Shown piece by piece: positions 23,314 to 32,433 of a stretch of DNA of 64,000 nt; within the stretch, counting starts at the first letter, position 1, and each line of letters begins with the position of its first letter. The position numbers and the translations under genes are program-made. Below the pieces are notes generated by a model that was given only the letters and a program-made list of their open reading frames with translations, was not told the origin of the DNA and did not search any database. The DNA lies in contig CM036771.1 in the NCBI GenBank assembly GCA_020796225.1, positions 25,712,176-25,776,175 of the forward strand, read 5' to 3'. Origin of the DNA: Arion vulgaris. Its lineage: Eukaryota > Mollusca > Gastropoda > Stylommatophora > Arionidae.

Positions 23314-24877
23314 CAGTGCAGGATGAAGTCAGCGCGGGGCCTGTAGTAAATTTTAGCACGGGGCCCTAGGTTTTGTATGATAATAAAATAAAACACAACT
23401 TTTACAAACAAACTTGTCTCGATTTAATGTGAGCAAATTTAGAGATAATACTAGACAAATCAATTTCTCTAAGTAAATTACATTCAATGTTCATTAAGGT
23501 GAGGTTATTTAGACGATCTTGTCCCATCATGTTCCTTAACTCATTATTTATACGCTTTAATGCGGAAAAAGAACGTTCTCCGCTGCAGTTAGTAGTCATT
23601 AAAGACAAGTAAATGTGTAAGACTATTTCTACATTTGGGAAACACGACTCTAATGAACTTTCCATTAAAGTTTGTTTTTGGGTTTTTTCGAACCGGAAGC
23701 ACTTGAGCTTTTCAGCTCTTCGGCTCGATGACATGGACATCGTAACCCTTCGGTTCGGTGCAACAAACACCGTAAATCTGGGGAATCTGTGGCTTTTTCT
23801 GCCATCCCGCGGAATTGAATCCGCACACACAGAGGGATAGTCACCCGTAGTCCAACGCGCTACGAACACGCTGGGCAGACGGGCATTATAAGTTTATAAA
23901 ATTGCAGTTCAAGAGCCTCATGCTTTTCGTTGCTAATAGCAGCAGCTACATTAGTTTTAAAGCGAACTGCACAAGTTCGTTGCCCAGCCCAGGTTTTCTT
24001 CCAAATCCACTTAGGAAGAGCTGACAATTTTGGAGTTCTTTTCAAGATCTCTTCTGCTGTAAGAGATTTTTACTGCCAAAGCATTCCAAATACACCAGTC
24101 ACTCTATGGTACGCTTCCATGCGTTTAGTTAAGTTACCTCGTGCATTATCAGTTATGACAATGAACACGTGACTTTCAAATTTTTGTTTGGGTATTTGAT
24201 GTTCTACAACTTCATCGAGCGTAGAAGAGCTGCTGAAATCGTCGTACTTAGTATTTTGCTTGCGTCGTCTTAAAGTTTGTTGCTGATATTGTTCACAGTC
24301 AGTCAGGATTTTGGCTTTGGCCTCAATATCTGAAAATGTAGGCCGCATTGCTTGAACGTACCCGTGTAACGATTCATAAAGAGCATATCCCGTGTTAAGG
24401 TCTTGATCAGGTGACTGTAATGAAGCGCTAGACGCTTGCAAGCGTTCTAGAATTCCGTTCCATAAAATGGTCATTATTCCCGTTTCCAACTTACTCATCT
24501 CCAAAACTAGCCCATACGCTTGATTACAACACTTTACCTTTTGATCCATGTTATTTGAGATGCCATCCAAAACATGTTTGAGCCTTTGTCGCATCAGCTC
24601 GGGCAGACCACCTTGTGTCCGACAGTCTCTTCAAAGTCGGGAGTGTTGAACCTGTATCTTCCAGTGTTTTTGTAAGAATACCCCATGGATAGGTAGAAGC
24701 GGAAAAGAATGTATAGAGGCTTTCAACAAAATCGAAAAAATGGATGCTTTTATGCAATATTCTGTAGCAAACTTAGGACCAAATTCAGTGAATGTACAAA
24801 GCAGTGAATGCATTTTGCGTACTTATTTATCTCCTTAATACGTGCTTGTAAGCCGTGGCATTTCCCACTCACGTTGC
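23314..24877 (-). mobile_element. Second hAT copy, 5'-truncated, interrupted by a SINE
   Basis: The minus strand matches the 3' half of the 13145-15513 element, from the GLxxDNxSNVSG region to the right terminal repeat, decayed here to CAGTGCAGGATGAAGTCAGC. The 5' side stops at a poly(A) run (24878-24895 on the + strand). Frames at 23402-23869, 23860-24045, 24070-24594 and 24551-24757 hold the transposase pieces; NCSGERSFSALKRI keeps the dimerisation motif. It retains a segment of about 90 bases that the first copy has lost (RFKTNVAAAISNEKHEALEL). Confidence 0.92.
23674..23884 (-). mobile_element. tRNA-headed SINE (family B) inside the hAT copy
   Basis: It is collinear with 3627-3837. The tRNA-like head carries a box B-like GGATTCAATTCC (23811-23822, minus strand). 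Two copies of a CACCGA(A)CCGAAG motif follow. The flanks ATTAAAGTTT and ATTATAAGTTT look like a target duplication with one indel. It inserted into the transposase between its link and dimerisation regions. Confidence 0.87.
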
Positions 24878-24895
24878 TAAAAAAAAAAAAAAAAA

Positions 24896-25330
24896 GACAT
24901 TTCTCTGATTTTATGACTTTATCAAAAATATATTCTCTTGTCCACTCATTCGTTTATATCAATGAAGGAGCCAGCATAATAACTTTGATAGCATTTATAA
25001 AATATTGAACCCAGTCATGAGAAGACCTGCCATTGAATACGATACATTCTGGTGCGTTTATCTCGCATAAATGAACATCTAAAGGACACATTACGTGTTA
25101 AGGACATTAAGGTTTGAAATAGAATAATGAGCAAATTCATATTTGAGAACATAGAAGACAAGATAATAGAATACAAACGACAAGCCATATATAAAACGTA
25201 AATGTGAAAACAACATCGTGAAAAGTATATTCTGGATGCATCATTAATAATAAATTATGAATAGGTTTTAACGATATCGACATGTAATAAAGAAAAATAT
25301 GATAAGCCACATCCAACTTTAAACTCATAC
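24896..25330. other. No feature recognised
   Basis: AT-rich sequence between the truncated hAT copy and repeat R. No coding signal. Confidence 0.45.
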
Positions 25331-26119
25331 GGCCGGCGGACTCAGATAAAATATATGAAAATCAGACCACAACTGGTCACGTGAGCTCGCAGCATTCCAG
25401 TATTGTTGTATGTAGACCAATTCATTTTAAAATCAACACAACATGCTAAATCAAGGTTATATTGTGCAACAAGCTAAGTTTAACAATAAGGAATATCAAT
25501 ATTATGGATATTTTTCATCAATAATTGGTTATTGGTTATTGGTTACTAAACTGACGTCATTGCACTCCGGGCAAACCCATAGGTGCTCAGTCTCCCCAAC
25601 AGATATCGAAGAGTATGCATACTGATGGTTCCTGTGGCACGCTGATTAAACACACCTCTCACTTTGCCTCTCAGCATCCAGTTCGACTTGAACAACGGGT
25701 AACTCCAAACTGCTTAAATCGCTTGATCGATTCAACATCGATTTTAGTGTCCTCATCCAACAGAGAGTCGCGAAGAGACCGAAGAATATCCCCTTATCCA
25801 TCTTCAACTCCCCAACAATCGATGCTGTTGATGCAAGCCTGTCCGCTCTCTCATTACCGTAAACACCCGCATGCCCAGGACAGTATATCCACGTAAGCCG
25901 CTGGAGGTTAGAAACTTCTATAGACGACATCCACTCATACCGAAACCTACCCTTCTGGATCTTGTGAAACATCGACATACAACAACTGCCCCAGTAAATG
26001 AAGTCCCAGAAATCCAATGGAGGGCAGCAGTAACGGCCTCAACCTCCATCCTCATACTAGAAGTAGTTGTTCCGTATGCCCCACTTCGCTCTGCAACAAC
26101 CCTACCATGCGCATTAGCC

Positions 26120-27225
26120 TGTAACAGTATTACTGTTCCTGGGGGATAAATTCTTGCTGATATTGTAGTTGTTTGTTCCCCTTTGTTTTATTCCCCTTGT
26201 GTCTATTTTGTTGTGATGACAGTTGTGACAGCTCATGAGTTGTCACGAAGTTTGGTGAACGAACTCATGGTTTTTTGGGGTGACCAGGAGTGAAAAAAGA
26301 GAGCAGTAGGAAGAGGGAGCGCAGAGTGAATGGTAATAATGCCCGGGCAGGAGATGCGATATCTGGACAGGATTTCATGGACCTATATAGCGTATGGGTT
26401 CTTATGTATTTCATATAGACAGTTAGAAAGAGTGGAGCAGAATTTATATACTGAAATATATCCAGTGTCGTGGATCTTGTGAGTGACCGGATTCGTTAGT
26501 GAGAGTGGGACACCGGTGCCTGTTATTATGCTATTTTAGATAGACAGTTAGAAAGAGTGGAGCAGAATTTATATACTGAACTATATCCAGAGTTGTGGAT
26601 TTAGAGAGTGGCCGGATTCGTTAGTGAGAGTGGGACACCTGTACCTGTTATTTTGCTATTTCAGATAGACAGTTAGAAAAGAGCGGAGCAGAATTTATAT
26701 ACTGAACTATATCCAGAGTTGTGGATTTTGAGAGTGGCCGGATTCGTTAGCGAGAGAGGGACAAGTGTACCGGCGTCTAGCTGACTTGGAAATGGGTTTG
26801 CGGTCCGAGGCCGGAAGTAGAAAGAAGCCAGAACGTCCTTGGTTCCCTGCTGTTGAGGAGGAAAAACGGATCCAAGGACTTAGTGAGCTCACGAGTTCAT
26901 CACGATATTTAAGTAGGCATTAGGAAGGTGGGGGACAGACGGTTCTACATGTGATTAAAAAACCCTTCTTTGACTTTCTACGTCAGTTGCTGTTTAAATT
27001 TGACTATTGTTAACGTTTTGGATTTATGTGAGATGTGTTTTCGTGATGGTTTTGTTATTTGAAACAGTTTGATTTATGAATAATGGACTGTGTAAACTTC
27101 AGAGATAAATAGATACTTTAATATTATTGTTCCGGACCGTGTTGTTGGTGTTGGTCATTTCGTAACCTTGGAAAGAAAAGTAGAGAGGGTATGGTTGCGT
27201 GTGAGTGAGTGGGGATACGATAACA
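26120..27225 (+). repeat. 5' LTR
   Basis: It begins TGTAACAGTATTACTGTTCC and ends GGGGATACGATAACA. It has three tandem units of about 125 bases starting at 26416, 26541 and 26666 (TAGACAGTTAGAAAG...). The short antisense frame at its centre recurs in the other LTR and shows no family. Confidence 0.95.
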
Positions 27226-27558
27226 TAAAATTGTGTCCATGGCCAGTGATTTTCGACCAACCTGGGTTGATTTAGTACTTCATGCTATTTGTTGTGAAGT
27301 TTAGATCTCAGCAGTTTTGTTTTCTAGGCCACGAGAGTAGCGTTCCACTATTGGCCACAGTGTTTGTTTGTGTTAGTTACAAGTGTTTAGTTTGGCATTA
27401 GAGTGTGTACTGTAGGGTGTCAGATAAGTTATGACTCAAGTGTTTAGTTTTGCATTAGAGTGTGTACTTTAGGGTTTGAAATAGGTAGGATACTTCTCTA
27501 TTCAGGTAGTATTGTTTATGGAAGTGTAGATATTTAAAATTTACAAATATTTACAACA

Positions 27559-28242
27559 TTGTACATGTTTTGCTTGTTCGCATTAACATATTTGTTTTCA
27601 GGGATAGGGGAGAGTAGTGAAACTAGAAATATGTATAACCTGTCTCGTACTAATATACATGAGACAGCCCATGGGATTGAGTTCAGGCGATGTCATGTGT
27701 GCAGCAGTCTGGATCATGCACCATCCGAATGTTCGAGCCCGCGAGCGGCCAGAATGAGGAAAATTTACGAGGAAAAAGGGATATACCATTCTGATTTCAA
27801 CGGTGGACTTGTAGCGAACGTGCAGTCTAGTAAGACGGGCAAGAAGTTTAAGGGAGGCAGGTCAAATGTATGGTCGAATTGGTCTAAAAAGGATCAGAAC
27901 GGATCGTATAAATCTAGCATAAGCCATACAGATGATGGAACTTCATCAAACCTCTCAGCATCAACTGGAAACGACGAGAGAAGGGAGGTTTTCAAAACTG
28001 CGGATTGTCTAGATACCAAGCTAAAGTGGTGGGGAAGTGTTAAAGATATTGAGGTAGACTTGGGCCTGGGTAGGAGTGCTCTTCAAAACTTCATAGAACC
28101 TATCAAAGAAGGGTATGAAAAGAGAGGGAATAATGCTGTTGAGAACTTGGTTACCAGAAAGCATAGTTTGAATACGACAGTGGAAAGCAGTGAGTTGAAA
28201 CGGAAATTGCTGAAGGAGAATGTCAGCAGGACAATCGATTAG
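27559..28242 (+). CDS. Gag-like protein of the LTR element, N-terminal part
   Basis: The frame runs 228 codons, or from a second ATG at 27631. A zinc knuckle of the form Cx2Cx4Hx4C, CHVCSSLDHAPSEC, lies near residue 55; such knuckles bind RNA in retrotransposon Gag proteins. The rest is rich in Ser, Lys, Asn and Gly. TTTGTTTTCAG at 27590-27600 looks like a splice acceptor, so the leader may be spliced. The frame stops at 28240, and the zinc-knuckle frame opens about 95 bases later after a partial tandem duplication (DELTDNVHVREG occurs twice). Probably one protein was interrupted by small indels. Confidence 0.72.
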   Translation: MYMFCLFALTYLFSGIGESSETRNMYNLSRTNIHETAHGIEFRRCHVCSSLDHAPSECSSPRAARMRKIYEEKGIYHSDFNGGLVANVQSSKTGKKFKGGRSNVWSNWSKKDQNGSYKSSISHTDDGTSSNLSASTGNDERREVFKTADCLDTKLKWWGSVKDIEVDLGLGRSALQNFIEPIKEGYEKRGNNAVENLVTRKHSLNTTVESSELKRKLLKENVSRTID

Positions 28243-28337
28243 ATGAGAGTGAGTCAGATAAAGTTTAAATAGCTGGCGAGGGTATAGATGAATTAACAGA
28301 TAATGTTCATGTTCGGGAAGGGACATGTTTTCCTAGG

Positions 28338-28823
28338 ATGTCAGATAAGGTTGAAATAACTGACGGGGATAGAGATGAGTTAACAGATAATGTTCATGTT
28401 CGGGAAGGGAAATGTTTTTCTATGTTGGGACATATGTCCTACCATTGTTGTGAATTTTGTTGTTATGGGTGTAGGAAGCTGGGGCATCTAGTCAGAAACT
28501 GTCCTTGGCGCATGATAAATAGACAGGAGAGGGGTTTTGGGGAGAGTAACAGAAGACACCTGAAGAAAGGTTCTACATGTTACGCCTGTGGGGGCGTGGG
28601 GCATATAGCTAAAATGTGTCCCAATAGAGATAGAAAATTTCAAGAACCGAAATACTGGCCATTTATAAGAGATAGATATAGACCTTATTATGACAACAAG
28701 AAATGTTTTAGGTGTAAGAAAATAGGACATATTGTTAGAAACTGTCCCAGGGAGAGATTTTATGGAGGACGGTCCCCATTGAAATGGCTAGAAATAAGAT
28801 ACGGGGAAGACCAGAGAACATGA
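28338..28823 (+). CDS. Gag-like zinc-knuckle segment of the LTR element
   Basis: Three canonical CCHC knuckles are visible: CYGCRKLGHLVRNC, CYACGGVGHIAKMC and CFRCKKIGHIVRNC. A fourth upstream, CFSMLGHMSYHC, has lost one cysteine. The knuckles are separated by basic linkers of about 15 to 30 residues. CCHC arrays in LTR elements bind the element's RNA for packaging. Cellular CNBP-like proteins also have such arrays, but the position between LTRs settles the assignment. The frame overlaps the next by about 40 bases in the -1 register. Confidence 0.9.
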   Translation: MSDKVEITDGDRDELTDNVHVREGKCFSMLGHMSYHCCEFCCYGCRKLGHLVRNCPWRMINRQERGFGESNRRHLKKGSTCYACGGVGHIAKMCPNRDRKFQEPKYWPFIRDRYRPYYDNKKCFRCKKIGHIVRNCPRERFYGGRSPLKWLEIRYGEDQRT

Positions 28824-29470
28824 CTCTGAGGACTCAAAGGAGTTATGCTTTAGGTATTCATGCATCTACTAGAAGAGCGATGGCAGGAATGATGGGTGAG
28901 GTGAAGCTGAAACGGCCAGCAGAGGGAACTAGAGGGTTGAAACGACATAACGAGGTACTAAGGACTGATAGTCAAATAGGCAAGCAGGATTGGGACAATA
29001 GAGCTAATAAAGAATTTAAAGACATGGCTGTAGGAGAGGATGAAAGTGAAAGTGACGGGAGAAGTAGGGAAGATAGATATCAAGTCAAGAAAGAATTTAA
29101 AGACATAGCTGTAGGAGAGGATGAAAGTGAGGGTGACTGGAGAAGTAGGGAGGATAGACATCAAGCCAAGAAAGAATTTAAAGATATAGCTGTAGGAGAG
29201 GATGAAAGTGAGAGTGACTGGAGAAGTAGGGAGGATAGACATCAAGCCAAGAAAGAATTTAAGGACATAGCTGTAGGAGAGGATGAAAGTGAGGGTGACT
29301 GGAGAAGTAGGGAGGATAGACATCAAGTCAAGAAAGAATTTAAAGACATAGCTGTAGGAGAGGATGAAAGTGAGAGTGACTGGAGAAGTAGGGAGGATAG
29401 ACATCAAGCCAAGAAAGAATTTAAAGACATAGCTGTAGGAGAGATGAAAGTGAGGGGACTGGAGAAGTAG
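28784..29470 (+). CDS. Acidic-repeat segment of the LTR element's Gag-like protein
   Basis: After about 75 basic residues there are six to seven tandem units of 27 residues, KKEFKDIAVGEDESEGDWRS plus REDRHQA, with small variations (EGDW/ESDW, HQA/HQV). They make a strongly charged, low-complexity stretch. The frame is lost near 29443, where GAGAGGATGAAAG has become GAGAGATGAAAG, and then regained in the next entry. I know no domain with this repeat. Confidence 0.75.
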   Translation: MARNKIRGRPENMTLRTQRSYALGIHASTRRAMAGMMGEVKLKRPAEGTRGLKRHNEVLRTDSQIGKQDWDNRANKEFKDMAVGEDESESDGRSREDRYQVKKEFKDIAVGEDESEGDWRSREDRHQAKKEFKDIAVGEDESESDWRSREDRHQAKKEFKDIAVGEDESEGDWRSREDRHQVKKEFKDIAVGEDESESDWRSREDRHQAKKEFKDIAVGEMKVRGLEK

Positions 29471-29479
29471 GGAGGATAG

Positions 29480-29939
29480 ACATCAAGCCAAGAAAGAATT
29501 TAAAGACATAGCTGTAGGAGAGGATGAAAGTGAGGGTGACTGGAGAGTTGGGGAGGATAGACAGGAAACAAAAAGGGAAGTTAAAGATGTAGAGGTAGGG
29601 AATGATGTAAGTATGGATGTGAGGAGAATTAAGGAAGAGAGAGATCAGAGAATAAGAAACGCTAAGGAATCACAGTGGATGGATGACTTATGGCAGGTGT
29701 CAAATTTGTGTGTAAGGATGAAAACACGTAACGAAGAGGTAGAAACGGAAAATAGGGAATTACGCAAATGTGTACGTTGGAGTAAGATAGAGGGGGAATG
29801 GATAGATGGTATGGAAGAGACGAAGAGTACCGTGGTATATCTGCATGAAGAGCTCCTTAAAGCGGATGAGGAAAACTTGCAGCTTAAGGATAAATTGGAA
29901 TGCCTTAAACGAGGAAAACTAAATCAAAAACGCTAGGGA
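29480..29939 (+). CDS. Coiled-coil C-terminus of the LTR element's Gag-like protein
   Basis: In one frame this continues the 27-residue repeat, passes through VKDVEVGNDVSMDVRRIKEE, and ends in a heptad-like region with NEEVETENRELRKC and ADEENLQLKDKLECLKRGK before TAG. A coiled coil suggests self-assembly, as expected of Gag. The 540 bases from here to the right LTR have no coding signal that I recognise. Confidence 0.72.
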
Positions 29940-30467
29940 TTACGATTTCAATGGTCTTCATATGGATATACGGTTTTTTTTTAAGGAATGAAGCGCCATC
30001 GGTTGAGGTGGTGACATTTTTGCGCCTGTATGAAAATTTGTTGAAATGAGGTTAATTTGTGTTTTTTTCTTCCACATATGTTTGAATACCATGCTATATG
30101 TTGAGGGAGAGTGAAGTGCAGACTTGCGAGTCTCTTGACCAGTGGCAGTGGACCAGTTTCAAATCACGAGTGAAATTTTCAACCTGGTCACACACTTCCA
30201 ATATGGTCTTCAGATTTGCATTTGTTTATGTTGATTATGTCTAGAGTGAATGGGTTTAACTTTATATTTCTATGATGACTGTCCATTTTTGAAGCAAATG
30301 CGTTCTATCAAAAAGAACAAGTTTAAATGTGGTGAGGGACAGATGTTGTATTTTAGTGGATGAAAGGATTGCCTATCTCTATCTCTGCCATATCTGAAGG
30401 ATGAGTGAGGATTTTTGGGTGTACAGGGGGGCATTTTTTTATGTAGAAGATTTCGGGGAAATCTTCT
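29940..30467. other. Non-coding 3' part of the LTR element
   Basis: T- and G-rich sequence between the last stop and the polypurine tract. No pol motif (YxDD, integrase zinc finger, DD35E) was seen in any frame. Confidence 0.6.
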
Positions 30468-30489
30468 GAAAAGGAAAGACAGGGAGGAA

Positions 30490-31605
30490 TGTAACAGTAT
30501 TACTGTTCCTGGGGGATAAGGGGGGATAAATTCTTGCTGATATTGTAGTTGTTTGTTCCCCTTTTGTTTTATTCCCCTTGTGTCTATTTTGTTGTGATGA
30601 CAGTTGTTGACAGCTCATGAGTTGTCACGAAGTTTGGTGAACGAACTCATGGGTTTTTTGGGGTGACCAGGAGTGAAAAAGAGAGCAGTAGGAAGAGGGA
30701 GCGCAGAGTGAATGGTAATAATGCCCGGGCAGGAAATGCGATATCTGGACAGGATTTCATGGACCTAGATAGCGTATGGGTTCTTATGTATTTCATATAG
30801 ACAGTTAGAAAGAGTGGAGCAGAATTTATATACTGAAATATATCCAGTGTCGTGGATCTTGTGAGTGACCGGATTCGTTAGTGAGAGTGGGACACCGGTG
30901 CCTGTTATTATGCTATTTTAGATAGACAGTTAGAAAGAGTGGAGCAGAATTTATATACTGAACTATATCCAGAGTTGTGGATTTTGAGAGTGGCCGGATT
31001 CGTTAGTGAGAGTGGGACACCTGTACCTGTTATTTTGCTATTTCAGATAGACAGTTAGAAAAGAGCGGAGCAGAATTTATATACTGAACTATATCCAGAG
31101 TTGTGGATTTTGAGAGTGGCCGGATTCGTTAGCGAGAGAGGGACAAGTGTACCGGCGTCTAGCTGAATTGGAAAAGGGTTTGCGGTCCGAGGCCGGAAGT
31201 AGAAAGAAGCCAGAACGCCCTTGGTTCCCTGCTGTTGAGGAGGAAAAACGGATCCAGGGACTTAGTGAGCTCACGAGTTCATCACGATATTTAAGTAGGC
31301 ATTAGGAAGGTGGGGGACAGACGGTTCTACATGTGATTAAAAACCATTCTTTGACTTTCTACGTCAGTTGCTGTTTAAATTTGACTATTGTTAACGTTTT
31401 GGATTTATGTGAGATGTGTTTTCGTGATGGTTTTGTTATTTGAAACAGTTTGATTTATGAATAATGGACTGTGTAAACTTCAGAGATAAATAGATACTTT
31501 AATATTATTGTTCCGGACCGTGTTGTTGGTGTTGGTCATTTCGTAACCTTGGAAAAAAAGTAGAGAGGGTATGGTTGCGTGTGAGTGAGTGGGGATACGG
31601 TAACA
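30490..31605 (+). repeat. 3' LTR
   Basis: It is nearly identical to 26120-27225 and carries an extra GGGGGATAA copy close to its left end, as well as the same three 125-base units. The polypurine tract 30468-30489 lies immediately upstream. Confidence 0.95.
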
Positions 31606-32097
31606 TAGCCAAGAAACCCTAGCCGGATTTCTCACCACGTTGAACCGACCCATATACAACAACATCATCATCCCTAGCATTATCTTCTATCAGCTGCTTA
31701 ACTGCGAGATCAGCCTTCATGTTGCCCCAATCTCTACATTCTCTTCCTAGAGTAATGATAACGTTGAGATAGTTCATCATGCTACCATCTGTTGGGATTC
31801 ATCAATAAATAACCATAGATTCAAAGAATTGAGTAAAATTGCAAAAAAAAGCTTGCAATGTTCTATCAAACATATATAAATTTCACCCCCATCCCCAACT
31901 GAAACTAGATCACGGATTCCCGGTCAGTTTTGCTGCCCAATATTAGAGTTCGCTGTGCGCACCAGCTATAATGCACACCAGCTAAAGCCTAAAGGTTTCA
32001 AACAGAAGCATTGATTTCATTGCACCGGGTTTTACCCCATATAGGTCGGTTCTCTCCGCAGAAATGGCACGTCACCTAATTAAATCTCCGTTAACTA

Positions 32098-32267
32098 AAT
32101 ATTCATAACTACTAAATATTCATAACTACTAAATATTCATAACTACTAAATATTCATAACTACTAAATATTCATAACTACTAAATATTCATAACTACTAA
32201 ATATTCATAACTACTAAATATTCATAACTACTAAATATTCATAACTACTAAATATTCATAACTACTA
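32098..32267 (+). repeat. 17-bp minisatellite
   Basis: About ten uniform units of AACTACTAAATATTCAT. Confidence 0.95.
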
Positions 32268-32365
32268 AGAAAATGTATCTGATGTTATCTAGATAATTTA
32301 TGAATGCTTGAAGAACACATTCATTTTCTAGTTTTCTATTATATTTGTTTATTTGTCCTTCTCAG

Positions 32366-32433
32366 ATGGCGTCTCTCTGCTGTTCGAGCTTGCCAATTTC
32401 TAAACCTGAAAAGGATGAAGAAAAGAAGAAGAG
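32366..32433 (+). CDS. SLC23-like: Candidate first coding exon of the SLC23-like gene
   Basis: ATG directly follows a pyrimidine-rich stretch ending in CAG (32365), so a 5' UTR intron may end here. The frame encodes 22 hydrophilic residues, MASLCCSSLPISKPEKDEEK plus KK, then two bases AG. The following bases are GCATGT, which would be a GC-type donor. That choice gives phase 2, exactly what exon 2 needs, and the joined product keeps a lysine/glutamate-rich cytosolic N-terminus before the VEDVP segment. I see no ordinary GT donor in the right phase. Reading on past this point becomes T-rich and intron-like. The exon is therefore supported by phase and composition only. Confidence 0.42.

Larger units (their letters stand above)
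26120..31605 (+). mobile_element. Complete LTR retrotransposon encoding only a Gag-like protein
   Basis: Two direct repeats, 26120-27225 and 30490-31605, both begin TGTAACAG and end TAACA. The element is flanked by TAGCC at 26115-26119 and 31606-31610, a perfect 5-base target duplication. A polypurine tract, GAAAAGGAAAGACAGGGAGG plus AA, sits right before the right LTR. The 3.26-kb interior encodes zinc knuckles, acidic repeats and a coiled coil. No reverse transcriptase, integrase, RNase H or protease was found in any frame. No clear primer-binding site follows the left LTR. It would rely on enzymes from another element, like the LARD and TR-GAG classes. By eye the LTRs differ at about ten substitutions and a handful of indels, so the insertion is fairly recent. 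Confidence 0.93.
25525..31797 (-). mobile_element. 5'-truncated RNase H LINE, split by the LTR element
   Basis: The minus-strand pieces 25525-26119 and 31611-31797 form one insertion of about 780 bases. It is flanked by TTCATCAATAA at 25514-25524 and 31798-31808, an 11-base target duplication. The 3' tail on the minus strand is a CCAATAA heptamer repeat. The RNase H domain reads LTWIYCPGHAGVYGNERADR, keeping the late catalytic aspartate region; its YTDGS end is decayed to YMGRF. RNase H removes RNA from the RNA/DNA hybrid during LINE insertion. Confidence 0.88.
25331..31965 (+). repeat. Repeat R, split by the nested LINE and LTR elements
   Basis: The pieces 25331-25524 and 31798-31965 match 8995-9345 in order, for instance CAGACCACAACT, CATTCCAGTATT, CAATATTATG and, after the gap, AATAACCATAGA and GCTTGCAATGTTCTATCAAA. 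The join falls exactly at the 11-base target duplication of the LINE. Confidence 0.88.

Noticed and set aside
28338..28823. Cellular nucleic-acid-binding protein (CNBP-like) gene
   Set aside because: The CCHC array lies between two LTRs with a target duplication, so it belongs to the retrotransposon.
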